Shown in pieces: positions 51,738 through 59,078 of a stretch of DNA of 64,000 bases. How positions within the stretch are numbered: position 1 is the stretch's first letter; every line of letters begins with the position of its first letter. This DNA is from VRUE01 sp963817945. GTDB taxonomy: Bacteria; Actinomycetota; Thermoleophilia; Solirubrobacterales; 70-9. The DNA is taken from assembly GCA_963817945.1 (NCBI GenBank), contig CAWFQH010000001.1, positions 682,001-746,000 on the forward strand, written 5' to 3'. The position numbers and the translations under genes are program-made. Under the pieces are notes generated by a model. It ran no database searches. It worked only from the letters and a program-made list of their open reading frames with translations, and was not told where the DNA came from.

Positions 51738-52045
51738 GTGATTAGGGAGATCGTCCCCCCTGATACGGACACCGCCTTCCGCGCCATACAGGCCCTTCGA
51801 ACGGACCTTGAAAACGAGGAGTCTCTTGTCCGGATGGTTGACGAGGTACAGCGGCCGGAGGGTTATCGGGACACGGGCGAGCGTTGTTCGATTGGCAGCT
51901 GGACGAGGCGGCACGGCTGGCCTGTACTCAGCTTCATCTCGATTCCGGGGTCGGTTTCGATCGAGCCGATGCCCATCGGCTCTACATGAACACTGGGATG
52001 GTCATCGCCTCTTACCACTTTGCGCGTTACATCAAAACTGAACGA
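51738..52045 (+). pseudogene. GNAT acetyltransferase remnant with internal deletion
   Basis: From GTG 51738 the first part reads DTDTAFRAIQALRTDLENEE and VDEVQRPEGYR, the start of a GNAT-type enzyme. The central acetyl-CoA-binding section is missing. After a frame change near 51880 the end resumes as QLHLDSGVGFDRADAHRLYM and GMVIASYHFARYI, the typical C-terminal beta-strand region. About 75 residues are absent compared with the family layout as I know it, so it cannot be active. It is transcribed towards the ferredoxin gene. Confidence 0.7.
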
Positions 52046-52179
52046 CGAATCGCGGCTGCGGGCAGTCCCGGACGACGTCCGGTCGCTGACTCTGATCGAG
52101 GCACCGCTCTTTACCTGGCATCCGACGGTCCACTGCCCGCCATCCCAGCTGCGCCGCTTCTCTACGCAGACAATAAACC

Positions 52180-52452
52180 TCAGGCAGCCGACTTGCTCTT
52201 GTAGTACTCGGCATTGATCTCGGCGTATTTGGCCCACTCGGCGGGGAGCTGGTCCTCGGCGAAGCAGGCGTCGACGGGGCAGGCCTCGACGCAGGCATCG
52301 CAGTCGATGCACTCGTCGGGATCGATGTAGAGCATCTCGACCGAGTCGTAGTCGGGCTCGTCCGGAGTCGGGTGGATGCAGTCGACGGGACAGACCTCGA
52401 CGCACGAGTTGTCCTTGGTGCCGATGCAAGGCTCGGCGATGACGTAGGTCAT
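52180..52452 (-). CDS. fdxA: 7Fe/8Fe ferredoxin
   Basis: A 90-aa electron carrier starting MTYVIAEPCIGTKDNSCVEV. The first cluster set is Cys9, Cys17 and Cys21 (C-x7-C-x3-CP), typical of a 3Fe-4S or 4Fe-4S site. The second is CIDCDACVEACPVDAC with a classical C-x2-C-x2-C-x3-C-P pattern. The acidic tail (EDQLPAEWAKYAEINAEYY) matches actinobacterial FdxA. Likely partners are cytochromes P450, desaturases or other reductases. ATG 52452 is the natural start; longer frames upstream are not conserved. Confidence 0.94.
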   Translation of the reverse strand: MTYVIAEPCIGTKDNSCVEVCPVDCIHPTPDEPDYDSVEMLYIDPDECIDCDACVEACPVDACFAEDQLPAEWAKYAEINAEYYKSKSAA

Positions 52453-52569
52453 TCGATGCTTTCTCCTGAATCGTTTACCGGGTGCCCGCCGGAGTCCCGG
52501 CCAAGCGCAATCGGACATTTTACGGCTTGGGGCGAAGTGCCGCGGTGGCACCCTGGGATGATGGGGGCG

Positions 52570-53454
52570 ATGTTGCTGCTGACGGGGGCGACTGGAAGCA
52601 TCGGTTCGCGGCTGCTGCCGTTGCTGCTGGAGAGCCGCGAGGACGTGCGCTGTCTGGTGCGAGAGCCGCGGCGGCTCGGCGAGCGCCGGGTCGATGTCCA
52701 GATCGCCCTCGGCGACCTCGGCGAGATGTCGGATCCATACCTGGTCCGGCAGGCGCTGCGAGGGGTCGACACCGTCGTCCACCTAGCCGCGACGATCCGC
52801 GACCAACCGCCGCGCCGGCTCGAGGAGCTGAACGGGCTCGCTACGGTGCGCCTGCTTCGCGCCGCCGAGCGGAGTGGCGTACGCCGCTTCGTCTTTTTCA
52901 GCGCTCTCAACGCGGCCTCCGCTCAGCGGACCCGCTTCTTTCGCGCAAAGTGGCTGGCTGAGTACGCGGTCTGCTCTTCGCCGCTGGAGACGACGATCTT
53001 CGCGCCCTCGATCGTCTACGACCGCAGCGATCCATGGATCACCCTGCTGCGGCGCTTCTCCTTCCTGCCGGTGATGCCGGTCTCGGGCAATGGCCGCGCC
53101 CGCTTCCAGCCGATCTGGGCACAAGACGCCGCCCGCTGCGTGATCGCGGCGCTGGCGGGAGGCTCGGCTCGCGCCCGCTACGAGCTGGCGGGGCCGGAGA
53201 CCCTCTCCTACGACGAGATGTCGGACCTGGTCAGCCGGGTCGCCGGCCGCCCGCGGCCACTGGTCCACCTGCCCCTCCCCTTGGTCCGCGCCGGCCTGAT
53301 CGGGCTTCGCTCGATCTTCGGCGAGCGGGTCTTCGCGACCTGGGAGGAGGCCGAGCTGATGGAGGTCTCGATGGTGAGCGAGCGCGGCGTCGGCGACGCA
53401 CAGGAGCTCGGGATCGCCCCGCGAAGGATGGGCGATGTCCTCGCCGAGCCCTGA
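52570..53454 (+). CDS. NAD(P)-binding epimerase/NmrA-like protein
   Basis: A 294-aa extended-SDR-type protein of the complex I 39-kDa/NmrA-like group. The N-terminal MLLLTGATGSIGSRLLPLLL carries the GxxGxxG dinucleotide motif. VDTVVHLAAT (about 70) and FVFFSALNAA (about 105) follow, with AKWLAEYAV in place of the catalytic YxxxK, so classical SDR chemistry is doubtful. In-frame ATGs at 52558 and 52561 are alternative starts; the one chosen begins the Rossmann strand. It overlaps nothing and is followed by the secreted glycosidase-like gene. Confidence 0.85.
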   Translation: MLLLTGATGSIGSRLLPLLLESREDVRCLVREPRRLGERRVDVQIALGDLGEMSDPYLVRQALRGVDTVVHLAATIRDQPPRRLEELNGLATVRLLRAAERSGVRRFVFFSALNAASAQRTRFFRAKWLAEYAVCSSPLETTIFAPSIVYDRSDPWITLLRRFSFLPVMPVSGNGRARFQPIWAQDAARCVIAALAGGSARARYELAGPETLSYDEMSDLVSRVAGRPRPLVHLPLPLVRAGLIGLRSIFGERVFATWEEAELMEVSMVSERGVGDAQELGIAPRRMGDVLAEP

Positions 53455-53506
53455 GATTTGCGCCCGGCGCCACAACAGGAGCGCACCTGGCGTGTTTCGG
53501 CCGTGC

Positions 53507-54610
53507 ATGGGGGCGAAGGCGATGCTGGCGGCGGCGGGCGCGATAGCGGCGCTCTGGATGAGCGCAGCCCCGGCGGCGGCGCTCACCCTGGTCCCCCCAA
53601 AGCCGAACGTGTTCCTCGGCGTCAGCGACCGCGGCACGACGGCCGAGTTCAACGAGTTCGCTACCTACGTTGGCAAGCACCCGGCCCTACTGGAGACCTT
53701 CCATCCCTGGGGCAATAGCCTCAATCAGGCCTACGAACGCTGGCGTGAAACCGGCACGCGCCCGATCCTGCACATCTCCACCGCCGATGACCAGACGCTG
53801 GCTGAGCTGATCACGCCGCAGCAGATCGCGCTCGGAGGGGGAGACGACTACCTGCTGCAGTTGAACGACTTCTTCGCCAAACGCGGACTGCCGGCCTATA
53901 TCCGGCCGCTGGGCGAGCCGAACCGCTGCCTCAATGTCTGGTCGGCGGTCACCTGCGAAGGTCTGCCCAGGGGCGGCGAACACACGACCGGCTGGTACAA
54001 GCAGGCCTTCCGCCGCATCGTCGCGATCATCCGCGGCGGCCTCACGCTCGAACAGCTCAACGCGACCCTGGCCGAAATTGGCCTGCCGCCGCTCAACCGC
54101 ACCAAAGGCCCTCCGCCGACGAGCCTGCCGGCAGCGCCTGTGAGCATCATCTGGGCGCCACTGCCAGGCGGCTCGCCGCGGGTCAAGGGCAACTTCCCCG
54201 GCAATTACTGGCCGGGCGGACGCTGGGTCGACTGGGCCGGCACCGACTTCTACTCGCAGTATCCCGTCTGGAAGGACCTCAACCGCTTCTACAACGCCAA
54301 ACGCTGGCGCCGCAAGCCGTTCGCCGTGGCCGAGTGGGCCGTTTTCGGCGAAGACGAACCCCGGTTCGTCAAGCAGGTCATCGCCTGGGTCGTGAAGCGG
54401 CCGCGGGTGCGAATGCTCGTCTACTACCGCGGCTTCGGCGATACCGACAACCCCTACCAGCTTGGTCTCTACCCGCGCACCTCCAACACCCTGCGCCTGA
54501 AGATCCGCCGCCCGACCTTCCTCGAATACGCCGACTACAACGCCGGGACGCTGCTGCCGCTCCCGCCGCCGCCGCCCAAAGCCAAACCCCCCGCCCCCCC
54601 GCCCCCCTAG
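53507..54610 (+). CDS. Secreted GH26-like TIM-barrel protein
   Basis: A 367-aa exported protein with a signal peptide (about 4-26, ending APAAALT). The mature chain begins VPPKPNVFLGVSDRGTTAEF. YIRPLGEPNRCLNVW (about 130) and FAVAEWAVFGED (about 275) place two Glu where GH26/GH5-type glycosidases have acid/base and nucleophile. WVDWAGTDFYSQYPVW is also typical. The tail is Pro-rich (PPPPPKAKPPAPPPP). A paralogue lies at the left window edge. ATG 53522 is an alternative start. Family membership is by motif only, and substrate is unknown. A 49-bp palindrome follows the stop by 10 bp. Confidence 0.7.
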   Translation: MGAKAMLAAAGAIAALWMSAAPAAALTLVPPKPNVFLGVSDRGTTAEFNEFATYVGKHPALLETFHPWGNSLNQAYERWRETGTRPILHISTADDQTLAELITPQQIALGGGDDYLLQLNDFFAKRGLPAYIRPLGEPNRCLNVWSAVTCEGLPRGGEHTTGWYKQAFRRIVAIIRGGLTLEQLNATLAEIGLPPLNRTKGPPPTSLPAAPVSIIWAPLPGGSPRVKGNFPGNYWPGGRWVDWAGTDFYSQYPVWKDLNRFYNAKRWRRKPFAVAEWAVFGEDEPRFVKQVIAWVVKRPRVRMLVYYRGFGDTDNPYQLGLYPRTSNTLRLKIRRPTFLEYADYNAGTLLPLPPPPPKAKPPAPPPP

Positions 54611-54620
54611 CCCGCTTCGC

Positions 54621-54669
54621 GCCGACGGGCCTAAAACGGCACTCCGAGTGCCGTTTTAGGCCCGTCGGC
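54621..54669. repeat. 49-bp palindromic repeat, copy 4
   Basis: Perfect arms gccgacgggcctaaaacggc and the reverse complement around a central cactccgag. It overlaps the last bases of the DUF559 gene: the tta at 54656-54658, inside the repeat, is that gene's stop codon on the minus strand. Confidence 0.9.
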
Positions 54670-55666
54670 GGAGGGACGGCTGTGCAAGGAGCACATGAAT
54701 CGTCCCTGCGAGCTGGCGCGGTTCCCGTTCCACCTGCTCCCAGGTGCAGCGGGCTACCCGCCAACCGGCCCGCATCAGCCGCTGCTCGCGGCGACGATCG
54801 CTCTGAAAGGCCGGGTCGGTGTCGTGGTAGCGACGGCTGTCGGCTTCGACGATGAGGCCGGCGTCGCGCCAGAGGAAGTCGGGCTTCAGCCGCCTGCCAT
54901 CGACGTGGAGCGTCACGTTGACCTCGGGCGTCGGCAGGCCTCCACAAGTGCACATCGTGAGAAACAGGCACTCCATCTCACTCCGCGTCCGTTTGGTCAG
55001 GGGATGGATCTCGTCGAGGAGCATTCGCAAGCGAGCGACGCCTCGTCGACCCCTGCTTCGCTTGATGAGCCGGCGGATGGCGCGGTGATCGAGCAACCGC
55101 CGCACCTCGGCCTCGGAGATCGCCTTCCTCAGCTCCCAGATGGGCACGATAGCCGCGAGGTCGAGCAGGGTTCGCGGCACGGTGGTGCATGGGATCCTCT
55201 GGAACACAGTCCGATCGGCGCCAACCAGCGAGCCATCGCGATGAGCATCGATCCCGTTCGGGATTCGGCCGCGTCGGTTCGGAGCCGTTATGTCGATTGA
55301 TATCCGCCGATCGTCGCGCAGCCCCCAGAGCGCAGCCGCCGAGCGATGCGAAAGGACAGCGCCCGGCCCGCACGCGAGCACAGCTGCCATGAATCGGCTT
55401 TCGATTGAGCTGTGGAAATGGCCGACCGCATAGACGCCCGCGTGGATTCGGTGCAGCGAACCGACTTTGACCCGCTGACGCACCGTGCGCGCGCTCATTC
55501 CCAATCTCTCGAGCTGGTCTAGAGAGACCAAGCCGTGCTGTCTGCCGGCAATTTCGGCGATCTGGCGATCCCACGCGGAGGCGGACCCCCGCCGATGGGC
55601 CGATAACGACACTCCGGGTTCCGTTTTAGGCCCGTGGGCGGGGGGTTGCGGAGGGCGCTGGGGCAT
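54656..55666 (-). CDS. AbiEi-type winged-helix plus DUF559 (Vsr-like endonuclease fold) protein
   Basis: About 336 aa. The N-terminal part (about 25-75) is an AbiEi-like winged helix (ASAWDRQIAEIAGRQHGLVS). The centre (about 80-220) includes SHRSAAALWGL and PRTLLDLA, characteristic of these antitoxin-like proteins. The C-terminal DUF559 domain (about 240-330) has RSEMECLFL, KPDFLWRDAGLIVEADSRRY with the acidic pair of a Vsr/PD-(D/E)xK fold, and RRREQRLMRAGWRVARCTW. Copies 4 and 5 of the 49-bp palindrome lie at its two ends; copy 5 is inside the reading frame, so the true start (55666 or further in) is uncertain. Function unknown. Confidence 0.75.
   Translation of the reverse strand: MPQRPPQPPAHGPKTEPGVSLSAHRRGSASAWDRQIAEIAGRQHGLVSLDQLERLGMSARTVRQRVKVGSLHRIHAGVYAVGHFHSSIESRFMAAVLACGPGAVLSHRSAAALWGLRDDRRISIDITAPNRRGRIPNGIDAHRDGSLVGADRTVFQRIPCTTVPRTLLDLAAIVPIWELRKAISEAEVRRLLDHRAIRRLIKRSRGRRGVARLRMLLDEIHPLTKRTRSEMECLFLTMCTCGGLPTPEVNVTLHVDGRRLKPDFLWRDAGLIVEADSRRYHDTDPAFQSDRRREQRLMRAGWRVARCTWEQVEREPRQLAGTIHVLLAQPSLRRRA
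55591..55639. repeat. 49-bp palindromic repeat, copy 5, inside the DUF559 frame
   Basis: Begins gccgatgggccgataacg and ends ccgttttaggcccgtgggc. It is less symmetric than the others, with several unpaired positions. In the minus-strand frame it encodes HGPKTEPGVSLSAHRR, similar to the peptide from copy 3. Confidence 0.8.
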
Positions 55667-55736
55667 CGGGGCGATGCTTCCGGGCGCGGGCGCACGCGTG
55701 GTGCGCCAATCGCAGCGATTTGATGACGGCAACGTA

Positions 55737-55770
55737 GAAAAAGAGAGGCCCAGCGTTAGCCGGGCCTCTC
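55737..55770 (-). terminator. Intrinsic terminator of groESL
   Basis: Perfect 9-bp stem gagaggccc (55743-55751) / gggcctctc (55762-55770) with a 10-nt loop. On the minus strand it is followed by five Ts (complement of 55738-55742). It lies about 100 bp downstream of the groEL stop in the right orientation. On the plus strand there is no T-run. Confidence 0.85.
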
Positions 55771-55804
55771 GAAGTCACTCGCCTGTTGAGACGAGAGTAC
55801 CGCT

Positions 55805-55853
55805 GTCGACGGGCCGATAACGGCACTCCGAACGCCGTTTTCGGCCCGTCGGC
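55805..55853. repeat. 49-bp palindromic repeat, copy 6
   Basis: Arms gtcgacgggccgataacgg and ccgttttcggcccgtcggc. It lies between the groEL stop codon (13 bp away) and the groESL terminator, so the groEL mRNA would end with two hairpins. Confidence 0.85.
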
Positions 55854-55866
55854 GGGGAACGGGTGG

Positions 55867-57504
55867 CTACATCATGCCGCCCATGTCGGGCATGCCACCG
55901 CCGCCGGGCATGCCGGCGCCTTCCTTCTCCGGCGGTTCCGCGACGATAGCCTCGGTGACGAGGATGTTCTTCGCGATCGAGGCGGCGTTCTGCAGCGCCG
56001 AGCGGGTGACCATGGTCGGGTCGATGACGCCGGCCTTGATCAGGTCGCCGTAGTCGCCGTTGGCCGCGTTGAGGCCTTCGCCGGCCTTCAGGTCGCGAAC
56101 CTTGTTGACGACGACCGAGCCCTCGAGGCCGGAGTTCTCGGCGATCTGGCGCACCGGCTCCTCCAGCGAGCGGTGCACGATGCGTGCGCCCGTCGCCTCG
56201 TCGGGATCGTCGAGCGTGTCGGGATCGAGGTCGCTCTGCGCGTTCAGCAGGGCGACGCCGCCACCCGGCACCACACCCTCCTCGAGTGCCGCCCGGGTTG
56301 CCTGCAGGGCGTCCTCGACGCGGTGCTTTTTCTCCTTCATCTCGGTCTCGGTGGCAGCGCCGACCTTGACCACGGCGACGCCGCCGGCCAGCTTGGCGAG
56401 CCGCTCCTGGAGCTTCTCGCGATCGAAGTCGGAGTCGGTGTTCTCGATCTCCTGCTTGATCTGGTTGATCCGGCCCTTAATGTCACCGGTCTCGCCGGCA
56501 CCGTCGATGATCGTCGTCGTGTCCTTGGAGACGACCACGCGACGGGCTTTGCCGAGCTGGGAGACCTGGGTGTTCTCGAGTTTGAGCCCCATCTCCTCGG
56601 TGATCACCTCACCGCCGGTGAGGATGCCGATGTCCTCGAGCATCCGCTTGCGGCGGTCGCCGAAGCCCGGTGCTTTCACAGCCACGCCGGTGAAGGTGCC
56701 GCGCAGCTTGTTGACCACCAGGGTCGCGAGGCACTCGCCCTCGACGTCCTCGGCGACGATCAGCAACGGCTTGCCGCCCTGCATCACCTGCTCCAGCACC
56801 GGCAGAATGTCCCGCACCGAGCCGATTTTCTGGTTGGCGATGAGGATGTAGGGGTCCTCCAGCACCGCCTCCATGCGGTCCTGGTCGGTGACCATGTACG
56901 GGGAGATGTAGCCCTTGTCGAACTGCATTCCCTCGGTGAACTCCAGCTCCATGCCGAAGGTCTGGCCCTCCTCGACGTTGACCACGCCGTCCTTGCCGAC
57001 CTTCTCGATTGCGTCGGCGATCACGTTGCCGATCTCGTCGTCGGCGGCGGAGATGGCAGCGACGCGGGCGATCTGCTCCTTGCCGGCGACTTCCTTGGAC
57101 TGCTTGCCGCGCAGGTTGTCGACCACCTGGTCGACCGCCTTCTCGATCCCGCGGCGCAGGGCCAGCGGGTTGGCCCCGGCAGCAACGTTCTTGAGGCCCT
57201 GGCGGACGATCGTCTGCGCCAGCAGGGTGGCCGTGGTCGTGCCGTCGCCGGCGACGTCGTTGGTCGCCGTGGCGACCTCGCGCACGAGCTGGGCGCCCTG
57301 GTTCTCAAAGACGTCCTCGACCTCGATCTCGCGGGCGATGGTGACGCCGTCGTTGGTGATCGTCGGCGCGCCGAACTTCTTGTCGAGCACGACGTAGCGG
57401 CCTTTCGGGCCGAGCGTCACCTTGACCGCGTCGGCGACCGCGTCGACGCCGGCCTGCAGGGCCCCGCGTGCCTCCTCCTTGTACTTCAGCTCCTTGTGAG
57501 CCAT
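55867..57504 (-). CDS. groEL: Chaperonin GroEL
   Basis: A 545-aa Hsp60 that folds proteins in a tetradecameric chamber with GroES. Motifs are VTLGPKGRYVVLDKKFG (about 28-44), GDGTTTATLLAQ (ATP site with Asp, about 85-96), ALRRGIEKAV and VPGGGVALLN (about 410). The C-terminus is the Gly-Met-rich GGGMPDMGGMM expected of GroEL rather than the His-rich tail of actinobacterial GroEL1. AAGGAGGA precedes the ATG. It is co-transcribed with groES under the CIRCE element. Confidence 0.98.
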   Translation of the reverse strand: MAHKELKYKEEARGALQAGVDAVADAVKVTLGPKGRYVVLDKKFGAPTITNDGVTIAREIEVEDVFENQGAQLVREVATATNDVAGDGTTTATLLAQTIVRQGLKNVAAGANPLALRRGIEKAVDQVVDNLRGKQSKEVAGKEQIARVAAISAADDEIGNVIADAIEKVGKDGVVNVEEGQTFGMELEFTEGMQFDKGYISPYMVTDQDRMEAVLEDPYILIANQKIGSVRDILPVLEQVMQGGKPLLIVAEDVEGECLATLVVNKLRGTFTGVAVKAPGFGDRRKRMLEDIGILTGGEVITEEMGLKLENTQVSQLGKARRVVVSKDTTTIIDGAGETGDIKGRINQIKQEIENTDSDFDREKLQERLAKLAGGVAVVKVGAATETEMKEKKHRVEDALQATRAALEEGVVPGGGVALLNAQSDLDPDTLDDPDEATGARIVHRSLEEPVRQIAENSGLEGSVVVNKVRDLKAGEGLNAANGDYGDLIKAGVIDPTMVTRSALQNAASIAKNILVTEAIVAEPPEKEGAGMPGGGGMPDMGGMM

Positions 57505-57553
57505 CTCGTTTCAGTCCTCCTTGGTTTCTCTAAGTCCTGTGGGCGGGACGCGG

Positions 57554-57844
57554 CTAGCCGAGCTTGGCGAGGACGTCCGACTCGCGCAGCACGAGCAGCT
57601 CCTCGTCCTCGACAGTGACCTCGGTGCCGCCGTACTTGGAGTAGAGGACCTCGTCGCCCTCGCTCACGTCGAGCGGGATGCGCTTCTCGCCGTCCTCGTC
57701 CCATTTGCCGTCGCCAACCGCGACGACCTTGCCCTTCTGCGGCTTCTCTTTGGCCGTGTCGGGCAGGACGATGCCGCTAGCGGTCGTCTCCTCCTCCTCG
57801 ATCGGCTTGACGATCAGCCGGTCCCCGAGGGGCTTCAGCTTCAT
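57554..57844 (-). CDS. groES: Co-chaperonin GroES
   Basis: A 96-aa heptameric lid of GroEL. Motifs are KPLGDRLIVKPIEEEETTAS, the mobile loop GIVLPDTAKEKPQKGKV (about 23-39), and DEVLYSKYGGTEV with the late ELLVLRESDVLAKL. GGAGGT lies 6 nt before the ATG. It is the first gene of the groES-groEL operon and has CIRCE about 90 bp upstream, so HrcA repression and induction by heat stress are expected. Confidence 0.98.
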   Translation of the reverse strand: MKLKPLGDRLIVKPIEEEETTASGIVLPDTAKEKPQKGKVVAVGDGKWDEDGEKRIPLDVSEGDEVLYSKYGGTEVTVEDEELLVLRESDVLAKLG

Positions 57845-57932
57845 CCGTGGACCTCCGTTATCGGTGTGTTTACTGGGTTTAAAAGGCCTTGAATCGCCGC
57901 CTCAGAGCCGTTTGTGCGGGTCTCTGGGCGCC

Positions 57933-57959
57933 TTGGCACTCGATGCTGCTGAGTGCCAA
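57933..57959. promoter_or_regulatory. CIRCE element (HrcA operator)
   Basis: TTGGCACTC (57933-57941), 9-bp spacer, GAGTGCCAA (57951-57959). This is the CIRCE inverted repeat with one change from TTAGCACTC mirrored in the other half. It stands upstream of groES. A TATCTT box on the minus strand just before it could be the -10 hexamer. hrcA itself is not in the window. Confidence 0.95.
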
Positions 57960-57983
57960 CAGGCGTAAAGATAGCGGGCCAGC

Positions 57984-58457
57984 TCAGCCGTTGCCTAGTA
58001 GGCGGCAGCCGAGCAGCTTTGCGATCCCCTCGCCGCCGCGGGCCATCACCCAGTCATGGTTCCACTCGAAGACCGGGCGTGCCACCGGCGCCAGCAGGTT
58101 CATCCACCTCTTGGTCGTCGCCACGTTCCACTCGTAGAGGACGGCGGTGACGCCGTCGCGCTCGAAGAGGCGCCAACGGCCAACGCCGGACAGCTCGCCG
58201 ACGGCGTCGGCTTGCAGCAGGTGCGGGCGCTCGACATGCGTCGTCGTGATCTCAAACTCGACCCGGTAGGGCAGCAGGCTTTTCCAGACCATCCCCGCCA
58301 CGGCGCCGACACCGCGCCCGTCACCGCCGTCGCGTTCCTCGACCTCCTCCACCCCGCGCCACCACTCGGGCCAGCGCTCCTGGTCGTAGATCGCCTCCCA
58401 GACCGGCTCGCGCGGGCAATCGAGGAGCCAGGTGGTGAGGAAGGCGTAGTCGGCCAT
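57984..58457 (-). CDS. SRPBCC/polyketide-cyclase-like protein
   Basis: A 157-aa START/Bet v1-type protein. The N-terminus ADYAFLTTWLLDCPREPVWE and WPEWWRGVEEV (about 31) are the family pattern of first strand, helix and W-x-x-W-W region. Further strands (ITTTHVERPHLLQADAVGEL, WRLFERDGVTAVLYEWNV) complete the beta-sheet lined cavity, and a long C-terminal helix follows. These bind small hydrophobic ligands or act in lipid and cofactor chemistry. Specific role unknown. It follows the ASCH gene by 14 bp on the same strand. Confidence 0.85.
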   Translation of the reverse strand: MADYAFLTTWLLDCPREPVWEAIYDQERWPEWWRGVEEVEERDGGDGRGVGAVAGMVWKSLLPYRVEFEITTTHVERPHLLQADAVGELSGVGRWRLFERDGVTAVLYEWNVATTKRWMNLLAPVARPVFEWNHDWVMARGGEGIAKLLGCRLLGNG

Positions 58458-58471
58458 GACCGCGGGTGCAG

Positions 58472-58876
58472 CTAGTTGTGGTGCGGCGTCTCCCCATTGC
58501 CAAAGTGCGCGCCTGGCGGCTCGACGATCTGCGAGAAGCGGATCACCGTGACGACGTCGTCGGGTCCGACCGTGCGGCCGTAGATCTGCTCGAGGAACTT
58601 GACCTCATCCTCCAGTCGACGGAACTCTGGGTTGTCGTGCTCGATGTCGCGCGGCGAGAGGTCGGAGACCCTCTTCACCTCGACGTCGTCGATCACCGCG
58701 GCAAAGATTTTCTCTCGCGGGCTGTGGCGAAAGCCGACAGTTATCCAGACCACCTGGCCGCGCTCGTACTTGCCGGTCTTGTCCCCAAGCCGGATCGTCG
58801 CCGTCTTTCGACCCCGCTTCAGCTGGTCGACGAAAACGGTCGAATAGAAGTTGAGAACGTAGATGCCGCCCCGCAT
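58472..58876 (-). CDS. ASCH domain protein
   Basis: A 134-aa protein. LKRGRKTATIRLGDKTGKYE (about 17-36) and GQVVWITVG are the ASCH signature, a PUA-like beta barrel that binds RNA or modified nucleosides. IEHDNPEFRRLEDEVKFLEQ and the C-terminal DDVVTVIRFSQIV complete the fold. ATG 58876 begins the conserved sequence; the longer frame upstream is not conserved. It probably forms a two-gene unit with the SRPBCC gene. Precise role unknown; RNA-binding regulation is the family expectation. Confidence 0.82.
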   Translation of the reverse strand: MRGGIYVLNFYSTVFVDQLKRGRKTATIRLGDKTGKYERGQVVWITVGFRHSPREKIFAAVIDDVEVKRVSDLSPRDIEHDNPEFRRLEDEVKFLEQIYGRTVGPDDVVTVIRFSQIVEPPGAHFGNGETPHHN

Positions 58877-59078
58877 CGGTGCGAGCGTATCCGAACTGCA
58901 CCCGGCCGTCCCGATTGCCTTGATGCCGAGGCCTTCGGCGGGTTTTTGTCGCAAGCCGTGCGCGTCGTCGAGTCGCTCGGCGGATTTTCATGACATGAGA
59001 CGGCGACATCGTTAGCGTTGGACGTCTGTTCGACCGCCAGGTGTAGGGCAGGGGAAACCGGGTCGATGGGGGGGTTGC

